Positions 62,101 to 64,000 of a DNA stretch of 64,000 nt are shown here, in pieces. The position numbers and the translations under genes were made by a program. How positions within the stretch are numbered: position 1 is the first letter of the stretch; each line of letters starts with the position of its first letter. This stretch comes from Tomocerus qinae (taxonomy: Eukaryota > Arthropoda > Collembola > Entomobryomorpha > Tomoceridae): positions 111,755,375 to 111,819,374 of the forward strand of contig CM034546.1 in the NCBI GenBank assembly GCA_020055645.1, read 5' to 3'. Below the pieces are notes generated by a model. The model was not told the origin of the DNA and did not search any database. It saw nothing but the letters and a program-made list of their open reading frames with translations.

Positions 62101-64000
62101 CTTGCAAAGATAAACGAAGTGCTCCCATGCAGATAAAACGAAAACTTTCTCCCTCCTTTCTCTAGCGTCAGAAATACAATTCATATGCATACGTATGTAG
62201 TTCCCCCATAATAGTATGCGTATGTGGTGTGACAATTTGCTTAGAAGAATGGTAAAAGGTATTTCTAGATACTAATGTAATAATACATGTACCCATAAGC
62301 ATAAAGTTATATATATTTCCACTACTACTAACTGTAAGTAACAAGGACAGTGCAGTATGGAGTAAAACAACTTCACTCTGCATAAAGAATACAAAGGAGA
62401 AAGTCAAGTCTCTATTTACTTTAGCGACTTTCCTTTGGGCAAACGAAACCAAACTCAAGTGAGCTAACACACCTAAACCAAACTAGAGCAGTAGAAGAAG
62501 ACAAAGCACAAGAGTAAGTATACAAAGGCAACGTAGATTCACTGATTGTCAGTGGGAGAAACTGAGCGAAAGGAAACGAACGCTTGTTTCTCCGCCGTAT
62601 AGCCAGATGGGACAGACAGACACATGAGAACATGCTGATGAAATTTGTGAAATGTTAATCTTCCTGTCTACATCATCACCTAATAAAATGATAATAATTA
62701 ATTTAGTTAAACTAGGGTTATTTTACGGCAATGATATCCTTTACCTAATGTCGTCCTTGCCATTCCCATCCCACTAGTTGACACTAAAAATTCCTCCCGG
62801 GCACAAAAGCACTACTCATTCAAATGACATAGTTAGTTTTGCTTTGATTTCACTAGGGGAGAAAGTCACTTTCTCCACTTTCCCTCTATCCATAACTGTA
62901 CTTTGTATGCACAGAACTCTTTACCCTTTATAGTTGTTTATTCTCTCTGACTTATTGTGCATAAGCTACGTGCATGGGATGACACAAATACAAGCATACA
63001 TTTATTCTACAAAGATAGCACATATCATAACATTAGCATCATGAATTACGGTGTTCAACAGTGTAAGGAATGACATGGAGCAAAAGTCTTTCGTAACAGA
63101 AAATACCAAATTATAAAATATACATATTAGAAAGAGGCAAATATTGAGATAAATACAGATACAACAACGAGATACAACTTCTACTTCATAACGGTACTAC
63201 TATAATGTGTATTTACGTATTGCGATTCTGTCTACTGTTGTTTGCTTTATGTATAAATACAAGTATAATCCTGTGGTATACAATATTTAAAATCTGTTAG
63301 TAGTGGTGTTTGCACAAATGTAGGAGAAAGAAAGCAGAGTCGTCATTTGAATTCAGGAGCTATGTACATATACGTATTTAAAGATGCGAATGTGCATTGC
63401 TGGCCTTCTGGCATTGAGATAGACACCCAGATAGCCAGTAATACTAGTACTTGTGTAAAGTACCCAAATAATATAACATAGTTAGATGCATAGGGTGGTG
63501 TGTATACAATAGTTGGCATTAAACTCGCAGAAAAGGCAATTGTGCTTTGTATCATTGCTTTTTGCATCTCTCTTGCCTACCCTCGCGGTCCTCAGATAAA
63601 TATTATAAATATGCGGACCGAGGATTGCATTGGATTGCAGTCATATAAATAAATATGGAGTTGAGACAGATCTGCTGTGAGTAGGCATATGAGATCATTT
63701 GCGATAAGAGAAAAGTAGGAAATGTGATCTTCCCAAGGGACTTGCTGCTTCCAGAGAGGAACATCAAAGGGAACATCATTCCGTCTTCCTATGTCAATCC
63801 CAAAGGGAATCTCATCTAAATATCAACATGAATGCTTATATACTCCTATATGTATGTACATCCACATGATATACATACATTCACACAGAGATAGAGCAGT
63901 TTTACACAAACATACGTATGCATGCACGTGTATACTCATCTGTTTCTTGTGAACACAACTTGTGTGAGCAGGAGCCAGAGACTAGAGACTATGGATGTAG
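56198..64000. other. 7.8 kb without recognisable genes
   Basis: Begins with the PSMD12 3' UTR. Beyond about 56.45 kb no frame on either strand exceeds about 120 codons, and none has a domain, a leader or a splice context I believe. No terminal-repeat element, tandem array or tRNA/rRNA seen. A small imperfect hairpin (CCTCG..GGTCC / GGACCGAGG) lies at about 63581-63623. Composition is a little less AT-rich than other spacers. A long UTR, a lncRNA or ordinary intergenic or intronic DNA are all possible. Confidence 0.4.

Noticed and set aside
57283-62633. Several 60-122-codon frames in the gene-free right end
   Set aside because: Scattered on both strands, no shared motif, leader, splice sites or domain; expected by chance at this length and composition.
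63689-63712. bantam-like microRNA start (TGAGATCATTT)
   Set aside because: Match stops after about 11 bases and no complementary arm forms a hairpin nearby.

Overview
The window is nuclear DNA of an insect: AT-rich, with short GT-AG introns, and with insect-type gene families (Methuselah-like class B GPCRs, insect amino-acid-type SLC6 transporters) beside conserved eukaryotic housekeeping genes. I cannot name the species. The small secreted peptides carry a Cys-Pro-Pro-Gly loop reminiscent of hymenopteran secapin, which weakly suggests Hymenoptera. All gene models below were spliced by hand, and intron phases were checked so that each reading frame closes.

Layout. 1-12931 (+): three tandem Methuselah-like receptors (A, 5'-truncated; B; C). 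Two small secreted-peptide genes lie between B and C, and a third (+) and fourth (-) member follow at 14.1-15.5 kb. 15.7-16.5 kb: decayed mobile-element DNA. 17.5-27.1 kb (-): two tandem SLC6 transporters. 27.2-28.2 kb: two DNA-transposon-derived elements. 30.9-33.7 kb (-): a fourth Methuselah-like receptor (D). 33.7-37.9 kb: no gene seen. 37.9-39.5 kb (-): CPSF4. 41.2-46.8 kb (+): DRG1, whose ninth intron holds a 2.16-kb almost perfect palindrome. 47.2-53.2 kb (-): ERCC6 (CSB), with a hAT-type insertion in one intron. 54.0-56.2 kb (+): PSMD12 (Rpn5), head-to-head with ERCC6. 56.2-64.0 kb: no convincing coding sequence.

The left half looks like an accessory, duplicating neighbourhood: receptors, secreted peptides and nutrient transporters, each in paralogous sets. 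The right half is housekeeping: mRNA 3'-end processing, a translation-associated GTPase, transcription-coupled repair and the proteasome lid. The most notable items are the four-member two-exon peptide family among the receptors and the palindrome inside DRG1, which would fold into a hairpin of about 720 bp in the pre-mRNA.
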